A stretch of 64,000 bases of DNA from Njordibacter sp937773555 (GTDB lineage: Bacteria > Pseudomonadota > Gammaproteobacteria > Pseudomonadales > Balneatricaceae), in assembly GCF_047730085.1 (NCBI RefSeq), contig NZ_CP159830.1, positions 620,001-684,000 of the forward strand. Reading direction: 5' to 3'. Within the stretch, counting starts at the first letter, position 1, and each line of letters begins with the position of its first letter. Positions 8,562 to 17,295 of the stretch are shown here, in pieces. The notes beneath the pieces were generated by a model. It did not search any database and had not been told where the DNA came from. It saw nothing but the letters and a program-made list of their open reading frames with translations. Both the position numbers and the translations under genes were made by a program.

Positions 8562-9170
8562 GTGGTTATTATTGGTATTGCTGGAGCATCGGCTTCAGGT
8601 AAAAGTTTGTTGGCTAAAAATGTAATAGAAGGCTTCGATTCAGATCAGGTGGTGATGATGTCAGAGGACAGCTACTACAAAGATCAACGGAACATGTCTA
8701 AAGCTCAGCGCAACCTCACTAACTATGATCACCCAGACGCAATGGACCATGAGTTGATGGCTCAACATATAGAAGCTTTATCTGCTGGCCAGCCTATTAA
8801 ACGGCCGATATATAGCTTTTATGACCATTTGCGAGAATCAGAAACAATGTTGATGAAACCTTGCAAAGTTCTTATTATAGAAGGGATTTTGTTATTTACT
8901 GAAGTGCGCTTGCGGTCTTTGTTTAACCTGCGAATTTTTATGGATGTGCCGTTAGATATTTGTTTAATTAGACGCTTAGAACGCGATGTGAATGAGCGAG
9001 GCCGGGATTTGAAATCGGTCTTAACACAGTATCAATCTACTGTGAGACCAGGGTTTTTTAACCATGTATCACCCTCTCGTGCGCATGCAGATTTGATTGT
9101 GCCAGAAGGTGGTGAAAACCCTGCCGCCATAGAATTATTGAAAGCTCGTGTCGCACAAATGCTGACATAA
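8562..9170 (+). CDS. udk: Uridine kinase
   Basis: Phosphorylates uridine and cytidine in pyrimidine salvage. 202 residues, close to the usual 210. The P-loop GASASGKS is at 7-14; the substrate region EDSYYKDQ and the NYDHPDAMDH motif follow, then EGILLF and the lid RRLERDVNERGRD. It starts with GTG at 8562, supported by GGAG at 8553-8556 five bases upstream. gcvR follows after 20 bases. Confidence 0.93.
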   Translation: MVIIGIAGASASGKSLLAKNVIEGFDSDQVVMMSEDSYYKDQRNMSKAQRNLTNYDHPDAMDHELMAQHIEALSAGQPIKRPIYSFYDHLRESETMLMKPCKVLIIEGILLFTEVRLRSLFNLRIFMDVPLDICLIRRLERDVNERGRDLKSVLTQYQSTVRPGFFNHVSPSRAHADLIVPEGGENPAAIELLKARVAQMLT

Positions 9171-9190
9171 GCAACACTTGGAGACAGACG

Positions 9191-9715
9191 ATGAATAAAA
9201 CATTAGTACTTACTGCAATCTGTGCAGATCGCCCAGGCCTTATTCAAATGCTTTCCGAAGTCATTTATAGCCATGATGCCAGCTGGGAGGAGTCTAGCAT
9301 GGCCCATTTGTCTGGCCAGTTTGCCGGCATTCTTACAGTTAACGTTGAGCAGAGTGTGATTCCAGCACTCGAGAAAGACTTACGTGGGTTGAGTGATCAT
9401 GGTATGGCAGTCACTTTAAACGAGAGTGTCGACGCTGGTGATGCTGACGCTCAAAAAACAATCTGGTTAGACCTAACCTGCCATGATAAGCCAGGCATTA
9501 TGCGTGAAGTGTCTAACGTATTCGTTGCCCAAGGCGTAAGTGTGCAAAGCCTAGATACAGAGGTCGTTAGTGCATCAATGTCTGGTGGGGATATGTTTGT
9601 TGCGGGGGCCCAGTTGTTAGTTTCAAAGGATTTTGACATGGAGAGCTTGCAACAAGCGCTTGAAGGTTTGTCTGATGACTTGATGGTAGATTTGGCACTA
9701 GCTGACGAGGAGTAG
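9191..9715 (+). CDS. gcvR: GcvR-type ACT-domain regulator
   Basis: Two ACT domains, roughly residues 3-80 (LVLTAICADRPGLIQMLSEVI) and 90-165 (WLDLTCHDKPGIMREVSNVF), the layout of GcvR, which in E. coli binds GcvA and represses the glycine cleavage operon. 174 residues. A good ribosome-binding site (TTGGAG) precedes the ATG. There is no DNA-binding domain, so it would act through a partner. gcvA and gcvTHP are not in this window, so the target is inferred from family only. Confidence 0.85.
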   Translation: MNKTLVLTAICADRPGLIQMLSEVIYSHDASWEESSMAHLSGQFAGILTVNVEQSVIPALEKDLRGLSDHGMAVTLNESVDAGDADAQKTIWLDLTCHDKPGIMREVSNVFVAQGVSVQSLDTEVVSASMSGGDMFVAGAQLLVSKDFDMESLQQALEGLSDDLMVDLALADEE

Positions 9716-9770
9716 ATAGCCGCCCAAGAAAAAACAGGGTTAGACTCGCCTCCTCGCCACATTGGGCAGA

Positions 9771-11225
9771 TTAGCAGAGCAAGTCTAACTTTTTCTTTAG
9801 CAGGCCATTTACTTGGCCTGGGTTAGCTGAGCCTTTGGAGGCTTTCATAACTTGGCCCATAAAGAAGCCTAGCATTTTGCCTCTTTTTTCTACTTCTGCG
9901 TCAGCATATTGCTGCACTTGCTTAGGGCTTGAGGCAATAACATCATCTACCATAGCTTCGATAGCGCCGATATCACTTACCTGCTTAAGGCCGTTGGCTT
10001 CAATAATGGCATCCACTTCGCCAGCTTGATTCCACAGTTCATCAAATACAGCTTTGGCACCTTTGCTATTAATAGTCTCATCCATGATGCGCTTAATAAG
10101 TTGGCCCAGGTGAACTGCAGTCACTGGAACTTGATCGATTTCAACGTTGTGTTGATTCATGTATTTCGAAAGTTCACCTGTTACCCAGTTGGCACTGAGC
10201 TTAGCGTCGTTGCACACCAAGACAACGGCTTCAAAATAATCAGCTAACGTTCGGCTGGCAGAAAGCACACTGGCATCGTATTCACTTAAGCCAAGTTGAC
10301 TCACAAAGCGAGCGCTGCGTTGGTCTGGCAGTTCGGGTAGGCTTTGACGAATAGCATCAATATAGGCGTCGTCAATCTCTACTGGTAATAAATCTGGGCA
10401 GGGGAAGTAACGATAATCGTTGGCTTCTTCCTTACTACGCATGGGGCGAGTTTCGTTCTTGTCTGAGTCATAAAGGCGGGTTTCTTGCACAATCTTGCCA
10501 CCGTCTTCCAAAATATCTATCTGCCGCTCTACTTCTACGTTAATGGCACGTTCTATAAATTTAAACGAGTTGATATTTTTTAATTCTGCACGGGTGCCTA
10601 ATTTTTCTTGGCCTTTGGGACGAATAGATACGTTTGCGTCACAGCGCATAGAGCCTTCTGCCATGTTGCCGTCTGAAATGCCAATGGTTGTTACAATGGC
10701 GTGCATCTTACGCATGTAGGCCACAGCTTCTTTGGCATTGCGCATGTCTGGCTCGGATACGATTTCTAACAACGGCGTGCTAGAGCGGTTCAGGTCAATA
10801 CCGGTCATACCGTCATAGTCTTCGTGCAATGATTTGCCCGCATCTTCTTCAAGGTGAGCCCGAGTGACTCCTATACGCTTTATACTGCGGTCTTCCAGTT
10901 GTATGTCCAAGTGGCCTAATCCCACAATAGGGTGGTCCATTTGGCTAGTTTGGTACCCTTTGGGTGAGTCTGGGTAGAAGTAGTTCTTGCGGGCAAATAC
11001 TGAGTGTTTACAAACCTCGGCATCAATTGCAGTGCCAAAGGCCACTGCCATGCGCAAGGCTTCTTGGTTAAATACTGGTAATGCGCCAGGCATACCCAAG
11101 TCAACTAGGGTGGTTTGAGTGTTAGGTGCTGCTCCAAAACCCGCTTTAGCACCGGAAAATAATTTAGATTTTGTGGCTAATTGAACATGAATTTCTAGAC
11201 CAATTACAATTTCCCAAGACATCAT
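9771..11225 (-). CDS. gatB: Asp/Glu-tRNA amidotransferase subunit B
   Basis: tRNA-binding and kinase subunit of GatCAB, which converts Glu-tRNA(Gln) and/or Asp-tRNA(Asn) to the amide. 484 residues, normal length. The N-terminal cradle starts WEIVIGLEIHVQL; HLEEDAGKSLH, DLNRSSTPLLEIVSEPD and YRYFPCPDLLP are intact; the C-terminal YqeY-like tail ends KASKGSANPGQVNGLLKKKL. Its ATG shares one base with the gatA stop (TAATG), so it is coupled to gatA. Confidence 0.98.
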   Translation of the reverse strand: MMSWEIVIGLEIHVQLATKSKLFSGAKAGFGAAPNTQTTLVDLGMPGALPVFNQEALRMAVAFGTAIDAEVCKHSVFARKNYFYPDSPKGYQTSQMDHPIVGLGHLDIQLEDRSIKRIGVTRAHLEEDAGKSLHEDYDGMTGIDLNRSSTPLLEIVSEPDMRNAKEAVAYMRKMHAIVTTIGISDGNMAEGSMRCDANVSIRPKGQEKLGTRAELKNINSFKFIERAINVEVERQIDILEDGGKIVQETRLYDSDKNETRPMRSKEEANDYRYFPCPDLLPVEIDDAYIDAIRQSLPELPDQRSARFVSQLGLSEYDASVLSASRTLADYFEAVVLVCNDAKLSANWVTGELSKYMNQHNVEIDQVPVTAVHLGQLIKRIMDETINSKGAKAVFDELWNQAGEVDAIIEANGLKQVSDIGAIEAMVDDVIASSPKQVQQYADAEVEKRGKMLGFFMGQVMKASKGSANPGQVNGLLKKKLDLLC

Positions 11226-12709
11226 TAAGCTCCCTTTTCTTGGTTAGATACTGGCACATTGTTAGATGTTGGTGTTTGTAGGTGCCAATCAGTGACTTGC
11301 TGATATTGGTGAGCAATGTTCAAAAGTTTAGCTTCGGCAAAGTAGTTGCCCATGATATGAAGCCCTACGGGGCGGCCATTAACAAAACCTGCGGGGGCAG
11401 ACATTGCTGGAATGCCAGCCATGTTGGCAGACAAGGTGTAGATGTCTTCCAAGTACATTGCCACAGGGTCTTTAGTATTGCTGCCCAAATCGAAAGCAGG
11501 CGTTGGTGCTACGGGGCCCATAATCACGTCTACTTGAGACAGTGCACGAGCAAAGTCGTCTTTAATTAAACGACGAATACGCTGAGCTTTTACGTAATAT
11601 GCATCGTAATAACCTTCAGACAATGCATAGGTGCCTACCATAATGCGACGTTTTACTTCGGTACCAAACCCCTCAGCACGGGTGCGGCAATAAAGATCCA
11701 TCAAATTCTCTGGCTTATCGCACCGGTATCCATAACGAACACCATCAAAGCGACTTAGGTTGGAAGAGGCTTCCGATGGCGCGATAACGTAATAGGCAGG
11801 AATAGAAAGCTCTAGGTTGGGCAGGCTTATGTCAATAATTTGCGCACCAAGTTTCTCAATCTCTTTTACTGCAGCCATAATACATTCAGCCACTTGGGGA
11901 TTAAGGCCTGGGCCAAAAAATTCTTTGGGCAGGCCTACCTTTAGCCCATGCAGAGGTAAGTTTAGCTCAGCAGTAAAATCTGGAGTCTCTTGCTGCACAC
12001 TTGTGGAGTCTTGCTCGTCAAAACCAGCCATAGCGTTTAGCATTATGGCTGCATCTTCGGCTGTTTGGCACATGGGGCCAGCCTGATCTAGGCTGGATGC
12101 GTAAGCAATAATACCAAAGCGGGAGACCCGTCCATAGGTTGGTTTGATACCCGTTAAGTTACAAAAAGAGGCAGGTTGACGAATAGAGCCGCCAGTATCG
12201 GTGCCAGTAGCTGCGGGCACTAAGCCTGCTGCCACAGCGGCAGCAGAACCGCCTGAAGACCCTCCTGGTACAGCGTTTAAGTCCCATGGGTTTTTAACAG
12301 CACCAAAAAAGCTACTCTCGTTTGAAGAGCCCATGGCAAACTCATCCATATTGGTTTTGCCAACGCAGACAGCCCCAGCAGATAATAAACGTTGGCCAAC
12401 AGTAGATTCGTAGGGTGGTACAAAGTTCGCCAACATTTTAGAGGCGGCTGTGGTGGTGTGGCCTTGGGTGCAGAATAGATCTTTATGAGCAAAAGGAACC
12501 CCAGTGAGGATATCTGCGTTACCCACTTTAATGCGCGCATCAGCAGCATCTGCTTGGCCTAAGGCAAGGTCTTCTGACAAGCTAATAAAACTGTTGTAGA
12601 CGGCATCACGGGCCTTAATGTCAGCAATAATGTCTTGAGTGATTTCACGGCTAGAGTATTTTCCAGCGGCCAAATCCTTGGCTATTTGAACGAGGGTTTT
12701 GTGGGTCAT
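11225..12709 (-). CDS. gatA: Asp/Glu-tRNA amidotransferase subunit A
   Basis: Glutaminase subunit of GatCAB, an amidase-signature enzyme that releases ammonia for transamidation. 494 residues. The Ser-cisSer-Lys triad is present: K76 (FAHKDLF), cis-S151 (PGGSSGGS) and nucleophile S175 (TDTGGSIRQP). gatC lies 31 bases upstream and gatB overlaps downstream, giving a compact gatCAB operon. The organism therefore probably uses indirect synthesis of Gln- or Asn-tRNA; which one depends on whether GlnRS and AsnRS genes exist elsewhere. Confidence 0.98.
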   Translation of the reverse strand: MTHKTLVQIAKDLAAGKYSSREITQDIIADIKARDAVYNSFISLSEDLALGQADAADARIKVGNADILTGVPFAHKDLFCTQGHTTTAASKMLANFVPPYESTVGQRLLSAGAVCVGKTNMDEFAMGSSNESSFFGAVKNPWDLNAVPGGSSGGSAAAVAAGLVPAATGTDTGGSIRQPASFCNLTGIKPTYGRVSRFGIIAYASSLDQAGPMCQTAEDAAIMLNAMAGFDEQDSTSVQQETPDFTAELNLPLHGLKVGLPKEFFGPGLNPQVAECIMAAVKEIEKLGAQIIDISLPNLELSIPAYYVIAPSEASSNLSRFDGVRYGYRCDKPENLMDLYCRTRAEGFGTEVKRRIMVGTYALSEGYYDAYYVKAQRIRRLIKDDFARALSQVDVIMGPVAPTPAFDLGSNTKDPVAMYLEDIYTLSANMAGIPAMSAPAGFVNGRPVGLHIMGNYFAEAKLLNIAHQYQQVTDWHLQTPTSNNVPVSNQEKGA

Positions 12710-12740
12710 AGTTATGCTGTCACTTTGTTAATTTAATACG

Positions 12741-13028
12741 TTAATCAATTACTTTAGGCACTAAATATAAGCCATCTTCTGTTGCTGGTGCGATCGCAAT
12801 AAAGGCTTCACGTTGGTTATCACAAGTAACTTCATCTTTACGCAGGCGTTGGGTCGCATCGTGAGGGTTGGATAGTGGCTCCACACCGTCAGTATTAACC
12901 AGTTGCATCTGGTCCATAAGGGACAAGATACTGGAAATGCTGTTGGCGTAATCATTTGTTTCACTAGGGGTCACTTGCAAACGGGCAAGCACGGCAATTT
13001 TTTCGATGTCAGCATTTTCTAGGGCCAT
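12741..13028 (-). CDS. gatC: Asp/Glu-tRNA amidotransferase subunit C
   Basis: Small subunit that wraps around GatA and stabilises the GatA-GatB interface. 95 residues, normal. The typical N-terminus (DIEKIAVLARLQVTPSE), the central PLSNPHDATQRLRKDEV and the C-terminal LYLVPKVID are all seen. It is first in the gatCAB operon, divergent from mreB across 288 bases. Confidence 0.96.
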   Translation of the reverse strand: MALENADIEKIAVLARLQVTPSETNDYANSISSILSLMDQMQLVNTDGVEPLSNPHDATQRLRKDEVTCDNQREAFIAIAPATEDGLYLVPKVID

Positions 13029-13316
13029 AATATTCTCGATCTAGGCTGTATTTAATCAGCTGAGTAGAAGTTGAACTTTTTAGTTCAAAGACACTCAAAC
13101 TGGTATTGAATTTAGCCTGCTAAACTAAAGCAGAATTTTAGATTAATTTGCAACAAATACATAAGCAGCAAAAAAGGGATCTAATTTAGCATAAATTGAG
13201 CCGTTGGAAAACGGATTAAACTTGCTCAAACGCCCCTTGATTGTTAATATTTAACTCTTAGTAGCAGCGGTTTATATAGATCGCCATTATTCTCCGATTA
13301 GAGCCAATAAATCAGC
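13029..13316. promoter_or_regulatory. Divergent gatC/mreB control region
   Basis: 288 bases with no coding region. The clearest element is a perfect 7-bp inverted repeat, TTGAACT (13071-13077) and AGTTCAA (13082-13088), around a TTTT spacer, 43 bases upstream of the gatC start; it could be an operator or a small hairpin in the gatC leader. I could not place promoters for either gene with confidence. Confidence 0.4.
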
Positions 13317-14354
13317 ATGTTTAAAAAAATCCGCGGCCTATTTTCAAGCGACCTATCAATCGATCTAGGCACCGCTAATACCCTCATTTATGTACGCGAT
13401 AAAGACATCGTTCTTAACGAACCCTCTGTTGTTGCGATTCGTACTCATGGCAATCAAAAAAGTGTCGCTGCAGTAGGTGCTGATGCTAAACGCATGTTGG
13501 GTCGCACACCTGGGAACATTACTGCTATTCGTCCGTTAAAAGATGGTGTAATTGCCGATTTCCACGTGACAGAAAAAATGTTGCAGCACTTTATCCATAA
13601 AGTACATGAAAACAGTTGGATGACTCCTAGCCCTAGGGTTTTGGTATGTGTGCCGTGTAAATCTACTCAAGTTGAGCGCCGTGCCATTAAAGAATCTGCG
13701 ATGGGAGCGGGTGCCAGAGAAGTTTATTTAATAGAAGAACCCATGGCAGCAGCTATTGGTGCGGGGTTGCCGGTTGAGCAAGCAAGTGGCTCTATGGTGG
13801 TGGACATCGGTGGTGGCACCACTGAAATCGCTATTATTTCTCTTAACGGTGTGGTTTATTCAGAATCAGTGCGCGTAGGTGGTGACCGCTTTGACGAATC
13901 AATCATCGCTTATGTGCGTCGCAACTATGGTTCTCTTATTGGTGAAGCCACTGCAGAGCGCATTAAACAAGAAATCGGTACAGCCTACCCAAGCTCTGAG
14001 GTTCTAGAGATTGACGTAAGAGGCCGCAACCTAGCCGAAGGTATTCCCCGTAGCTTCACTCTTAACTGCAACGAGATAATGGAGGCTTTACAAGAGCCAC
14101 TATCTACCATTGTTCAGTCTGTTAAAAGTGCTTTAGAGCATTCACCACCTGAGCTAGCTTCTGACATTGCTGAAAGTGGTATTGTACTTACGGGTGGTGG
14201 TGCGCTGCTGCGTGATTTAGACCGTTTGATTAGTGAAGAAACAGGGTTGCCTGTGATCGTTGCTGAAGACCCCCTGACCTGTGTAGCCCGAGGGGGCGGC
14301 AGGGTTCTGCAAATGCTTGACGATAGCACCTTTGATTTGCTAGCCAGAGACTAA
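13317..14354 (+). CDS. mreB: Rod-shape actin homologue MreB
   Basis: Cytoplasmic actin-like filament protein that positions the lateral cell-wall synthesis machinery under the inner membrane. 345 residues. The N-terminal amphipathic membrane helix is MFKKIRGLF; phosphate 1 is DLGTANTLIY, phosphate 2 is VDIGGGTTEIAIIS, and the adenosine motif is GIVLTGGGALLRDL. It heads the mreBCD cluster but is followed by an intrinsic terminator before mreC, which would let MreB be made in excess. Confidence 0.98.
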   Translation: MFKKIRGLFSSDLSIDLGTANTLIYVRDKDIVLNEPSVVAIRTHGNQKSVAAVGADAKRMLGRTPGNITAIRPLKDGVIADFHVTEKMLQHFIHKVHENSWMTPSPRVLVCVPCKSTQVERRAIKESAMGAGAREVYLIEEPMAAAIGAGLPVEQASGSMVVDIGGGTTEIAIISLNGVVYSESVRVGGDRFDESIIAYVRRNYGSLIGEATAERIKQEIGTAYPSSEVLEIDVRGRNLAEGIPRSFTLNCNEIMEALQEPLSTIVQSVKSALEHSPPELASDIAESGIVLTGGGALLRDLDRLISEETGLPVIVAEDPLTCVARGGGRVLQMLDDSTFDLLARD

Positions 14355-14377
14355 ACTGGTCAATTTCGAATAAAACA

Positions 14378-14422
14378 ACGGCGGGGTCGCTTAAGCAATA
14401 TTTAAGCTACCCTGCCGTTTTT
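14378..14422 (+). terminator. Intrinsic terminator/attenuator between mreB and mreC
   Basis: A 10-bp outer stem, ACGGCGGGGT (14378-14387) with ACCCTGCCGT (14409-14418), is stacked on an inner GCTTAA/TTAAGC stem and followed by five T (14418-14422). It lies 23 bases after the mreB stop, so only part of the transcript should continue into mreCD and rng. Confidence 0.88.
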
Positions 14423-14456
14423 GTTTAAGGGCGATTGGATCGCTAGGAGACTTGTT

Positions 14457-15305
14457 ATTGATCCTTTGTTTAAAGGCCGATCTACCGTTAAAAAATTCAT
14501 CATTTACGGCTTGATCAGTATTAGTTTAATTGTTGCTGACTACCAGTTTGATCAAATGCAGCGGATTCGTGGTTGGCTGTCATTAGCCGTTACGCCTGTG
14601 CAGTGGTTGGTTGATGTGCCTCAACGCTCATGGACTTGGTTAGATGAAAGGTTACAAGTTCGAGATGAACTCATTGCTGAAAACAAACAATTACGGGCGC
14701 AAACCTTGCTCGCTGAACGACGGGTGCAAAAGTTAGCTGCCCTCACAGTGGAAAACTTTCGGTTGCGTGATTTACTCAATAGTAGTGAGCAACTAGATGA
14801 AAAAGTGATTGTTAGTGAACTTATTGGTATTAATTCAGATCCATTTACCCATCAAGTCATTATTAATAATGGTTTTAATAGTGGCGCATTTGTTGGCCAA
14901 CCTGTACTTGATGCCACTGGGGTTATGGGACAAATCACGTCTACTTCAGCCTTCACCAGTCGAGTATTATTAATTACTGATGCAGACCACGCCATCCCTG
15001 TGCAAGTTAACCGCAATGGTCTGCGCTCTGTGGCCTACGGCCTTGGGCAATATGATTACTTAGAATTACAAGACCTTTCAGACACAGCTGATATTGAGGT
15101 AGGTGATATTTTAGTGAGTTCGGGTTTAGGCTTGCGCTTTCCTAAAGGCTACCCGGTAGCAAAGGTGATTGAGGTGAAACATTCTGCAGGGCAAGACTTT
15201 GCTAAGGTGCTGGCTAAACCAACAGCGCAACTGGATCGCTCTCGCCACCTGTTGCTGATCGAAACACCGCAGCAGCAAAATATAGCTTTGCAGGGGGACA
15301 ACTAA
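14457..15305 (+). CDS. mreC: Rod-shape-determining protein MreC, probable ATT start
   Basis: Inner-membrane protein with a periplasmic beta domain that links MreB to MreD and the elongasome. It has one transmembrane helix (about KKFIIYGLISISLIVADY), a coiled coil (residues ~65-105) and the two-barrel MreC domain (VSELIGINSDPF through FAKVLAKPTAQLDRSRHLLL). The only early NTG start is TTG at 14421, inside the terminator T-tract and without a ribosome-binding site. An AGGAGA at 14445-14450 points to ATT at 14457, where the peptide xDPLFKGRS lines up with the usual MKPLF-RG N-terminus. It ends one base into mreD. Confidence 0.93.
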   Translation: MDPLFKGRSTVKKFIIYGLISISLIVADYQFDQMQRIRGWLSLAVTPVQWLVDVPQRSWTWLDERLQVRDELIAENKQLRAQTLLAERRVQKLAALTVENFRLRDLLNSSEQLDEKVIVSELIGINSDPFTHQVIINNGFNSGAFVGQPVLDATGVMGQITSTSAFTSRVLLITDADHAIPVQVNRNGLRSVAYGLGQYDYLELQDLSDTADIEVGDILVSSGLGLRFPKGYPVAKVIEVKHSAGQDFAKVLAKPTAQLDRSRHLLLIETPQQQNIALQGDN

Positions 15306-15793
15306 TGGTTGTTCAAGCAGCCCATAATTTGTGGGTACCTATTGTGACCCTGCTTATTGCCTTCATGTTGAGCGCTCTTCCTATGCTTGAGTGGGTGCAG
15401 TGGGGATGGCCAGAATGGGTTTTGATTGTGTTTATTTACTGGGTGATCGCCTTGCCACATCGCTTTGGGTTAGGTTGGGCGTTTATATTAGGGTTGTTGC
15501 TTGATCTCTTGCAGGGTAACCATCTAGGGGTGAATGCGTTAGCCATGGTCGTAGTGACTTTTTTTGCTATGCTAATGTATCGCCGTTTACGCATGTACCG
15601 AGCGTGGCAACAAGCCTTTGTAATATTCGTCTTGGTGGCTATTAATCAATGTATTAGTTATTGGTTTCAAGGTATTGGCAGCAACGCTAGCAGTGGGCTA
15701 TGGTTTTTATTGCCTGCACCAGTAAGTGGTGTGCTTTGGCTGTGGTTGTTTGTTGTACTGCGTGGTGTTCGTCGAGCATTTAAAGTGGCTTAA
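15305..15793 (+). CDS. mreD: Rod-shape-determining protein MreD
   Basis: Polytopic inner-membrane component of the elongasome. 162 residues with about five hydrophobic helices and the family segment GLGWAFILGLLLDLLQGNHLGVNAL. The ATG overlaps the mreC stop (TAATG). rng follows after 20 bases; the maf gene that commonly separates mreD from rng in gammaproteobacteria is absent. Confidence 0.94.
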   Translation: MVVQAAHNLWVPIVTLLIAFMLSALPMLEWVQWGWPEWVLIVFIYWVIALPHRFGLGWAFILGLLLDLLQGNHLGVNALAMVVVTFFAMLMYRRLRMYRAWQQAFVIFVLVAINQCISYWFQGIGSNASSGLWFLLPAPVSGVLWLWLFVVLRGVRRAFKVA

Positions 15794-15813
15794 GATAAGG
15801 ATATATCCTCAAA

Positions 15814-17295
15814 ATGAACGAAGAAATTCTCATCAATTTCAGCCCCATGGAAACCCGAGTGGCGGTGATTGAAAATGGTATGTTGCAAGAAGTTCATATA
15901 GAGCGTAATGACCATCGTGGCATTGTGGGAAATATCTATCTGGGTAAAGTTGTTCGTGTGTTACCGGGTATGCAGGCTGCGTTTATAGAAATTGGTCTAG
16001 AGCGTGCGGGCTTTATTCATGTGGCAGATATTGAACCAAAAAATGGCCAGCCAGATTCAGATGATGTTGCACAACTAGTAAGAGAAGGCCAAACCCTGCT
16101 AGTGCAGGTGCTAAAAGATCCTATTAGTACCAAAGGTGCGCGTCTTACCACTCAAATATCTATTCCTTCAAGATACCTAGTGTACTTGCCTGACAGTAAC
16201 CATGTGGGCATATCTCAACGCATCGAAGACGAAACAGAAAAACAGCGCCTTAAAGATTGTTTAGAACACTATTTAGCCCACCCCAACGGGTTGTTAAAGG
16301 AGACCTCTGAATTTACCAATGAGGGCGTCATTGTTCGCACGGTCGCTGAAGGGGTTAATGAGCAAAGTCTTCAGCAGGATGTCGACTTTCTGCGTCGTCT
16401 ATGGCGCCAGGTAAGCCAAAAAATTGCCACCGGTAAAGCCCCTCAAATAATCTATCAAGACCTTCCCCTAGCGCTGCGCGCCTTGAGGGACATTGCTCAT
16501 CCACAAATTGAAAAGATTCGGATCGATTCTAAAGAAACCTATCAAAAAGCGATTGAATTTGTTAACCAACTGGTGCCAGATATGGCCGCCAAATTGGAGC
16601 ATTATCCAGGGGAGCGGCCTATTTTTGATCTCTACAACGTAGAAGATGAAATTCAAAAAGCACTGGGCTGTAAAGTACCGTTGAAATCTGGTGGTTATAT
16701 TATTATCGATCAAACTGAAGCAATGACCACTGTTGATGTTAATACTGGGGCATATGTAGGGCACCGTAACTTAGAAGAGACCATATTTAAGACCAACCTT
16801 GAGGCGGCAACGGCCATCGGTAGGCAGCTTAGACTGCGCAATCTTGGTGGTATTGTTATTTTAGATTTTATTGATATGCATGACCCAGAGCATCAGCGGC
16901 AAGTCGCTCGAACCCTAGAGCGTGCGTTAGCTAAAGATCATGTTAAAACAAAAGTGTTAGCGGTTTCGGAACTGGGTTTAATACAAATGACACGCAAACG
17001 CACACGGGAGAGTTTAGAGCAGCTGTTATGTGAACCCTGTTCTTCGTGTGAGGGCACGGGGACCAATAAAACGCCAGAGACGATCTGTTACGAGCTGTTT
17101 AGAGAGATTCTGCGAGCCCACAGAGCTTATGATACAAATACCTATTTAGTCCTTGCATCACAGGCTGTTATTGATCAGCTTTTAGATGAAGAAGCACACC
17201 GTTTAGCAGAGCTGGAGCAGTTCATAGGCAAGTCTATTTCATTGCGGTTAGAGCCCATGTACGGCAGCGAACAATACGATGTGGTATTGCGTTAA
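15814..17295 (+). CDS. rng: Ribonuclease G
   Basis: Endoribonuclease of the RNase E/G family, which matures the 5' end of 16S rRNA and cleaves some mRNAs. 493 residues, the RNase G length, lacking the long C-terminal scaffold of RNase E. An S1 domain spans about 37-125 (GIVGNIYLGKVVRVLPGMQAAF). The metal-binding aspartates lie in TTVDVNTG and ILDFIDMHD, and the zinc-link cysteines are in CEPCSSCEG. A purine-rich AAGGA precedes the ATG. The stop overlaps yhdP (TAATG). Confidence 0.97.
   Translation: MNEEILINFSPMETRVAVIENGMLQEVHIERNDHRGIVGNIYLGKVVRVLPGMQAAFIEIGLERAGFIHVADIEPKNGQPDSDDVAQLVREGQTLLVQVLKDPISTKGARLTTQISIPSRYLVYLPDSNHVGISQRIEDETEKQRLKDCLEHYLAHPNGLLKETSEFTNEGVIVRTVAEGVNEQSLQQDVDFLRRLWRQVSQKIATGKAPQIIYQDLPLALRALRDIAHPQIEKIRIDSKETYQKAIEFVNQLVPDMAAKLEHYPGERPIFDLYNVEDEIQKALGCKVPLKSGGYIIIDQTEAMTTVDVNTGAYVGHRNLEETIFKTNLEAATAIGRQLRLRNLGGIVILDFIDMHDPEHQRQVARTLERALAKDHVKTKVLAVSELGLIQMTRKRTRESLEQLLCEPCSSCEGTGTNKTPETICYELFREILRAHRAYDTNTYLVLASQAVIDQLLDEEAHRLAELEQFIGKSISLRLEPMYGSEQYDVVLR

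Noticed and set aside
9730..9765. Sequence between gcvR and gatB resembling a decayed tRNA 3' end (GGGTTAGACTCG...CGCCACA)
   Set aside because: The T-stem does not pair and no cloverleaf can be drawn; a chance match is as likely.
13071..13088. Inverted repeat TTGAACT/AGTTCAA read as a transcription terminator for gatC or mreB
   Set aside because: It lies upstream of both genes and has no T tract suitable for either; kept only as a possible operator.
14421..14456. TTG start for mreC
   Set aside because: It lies in the terminator T tract with no ribosome-binding site and extends the protein beyond the family's N-terminus.
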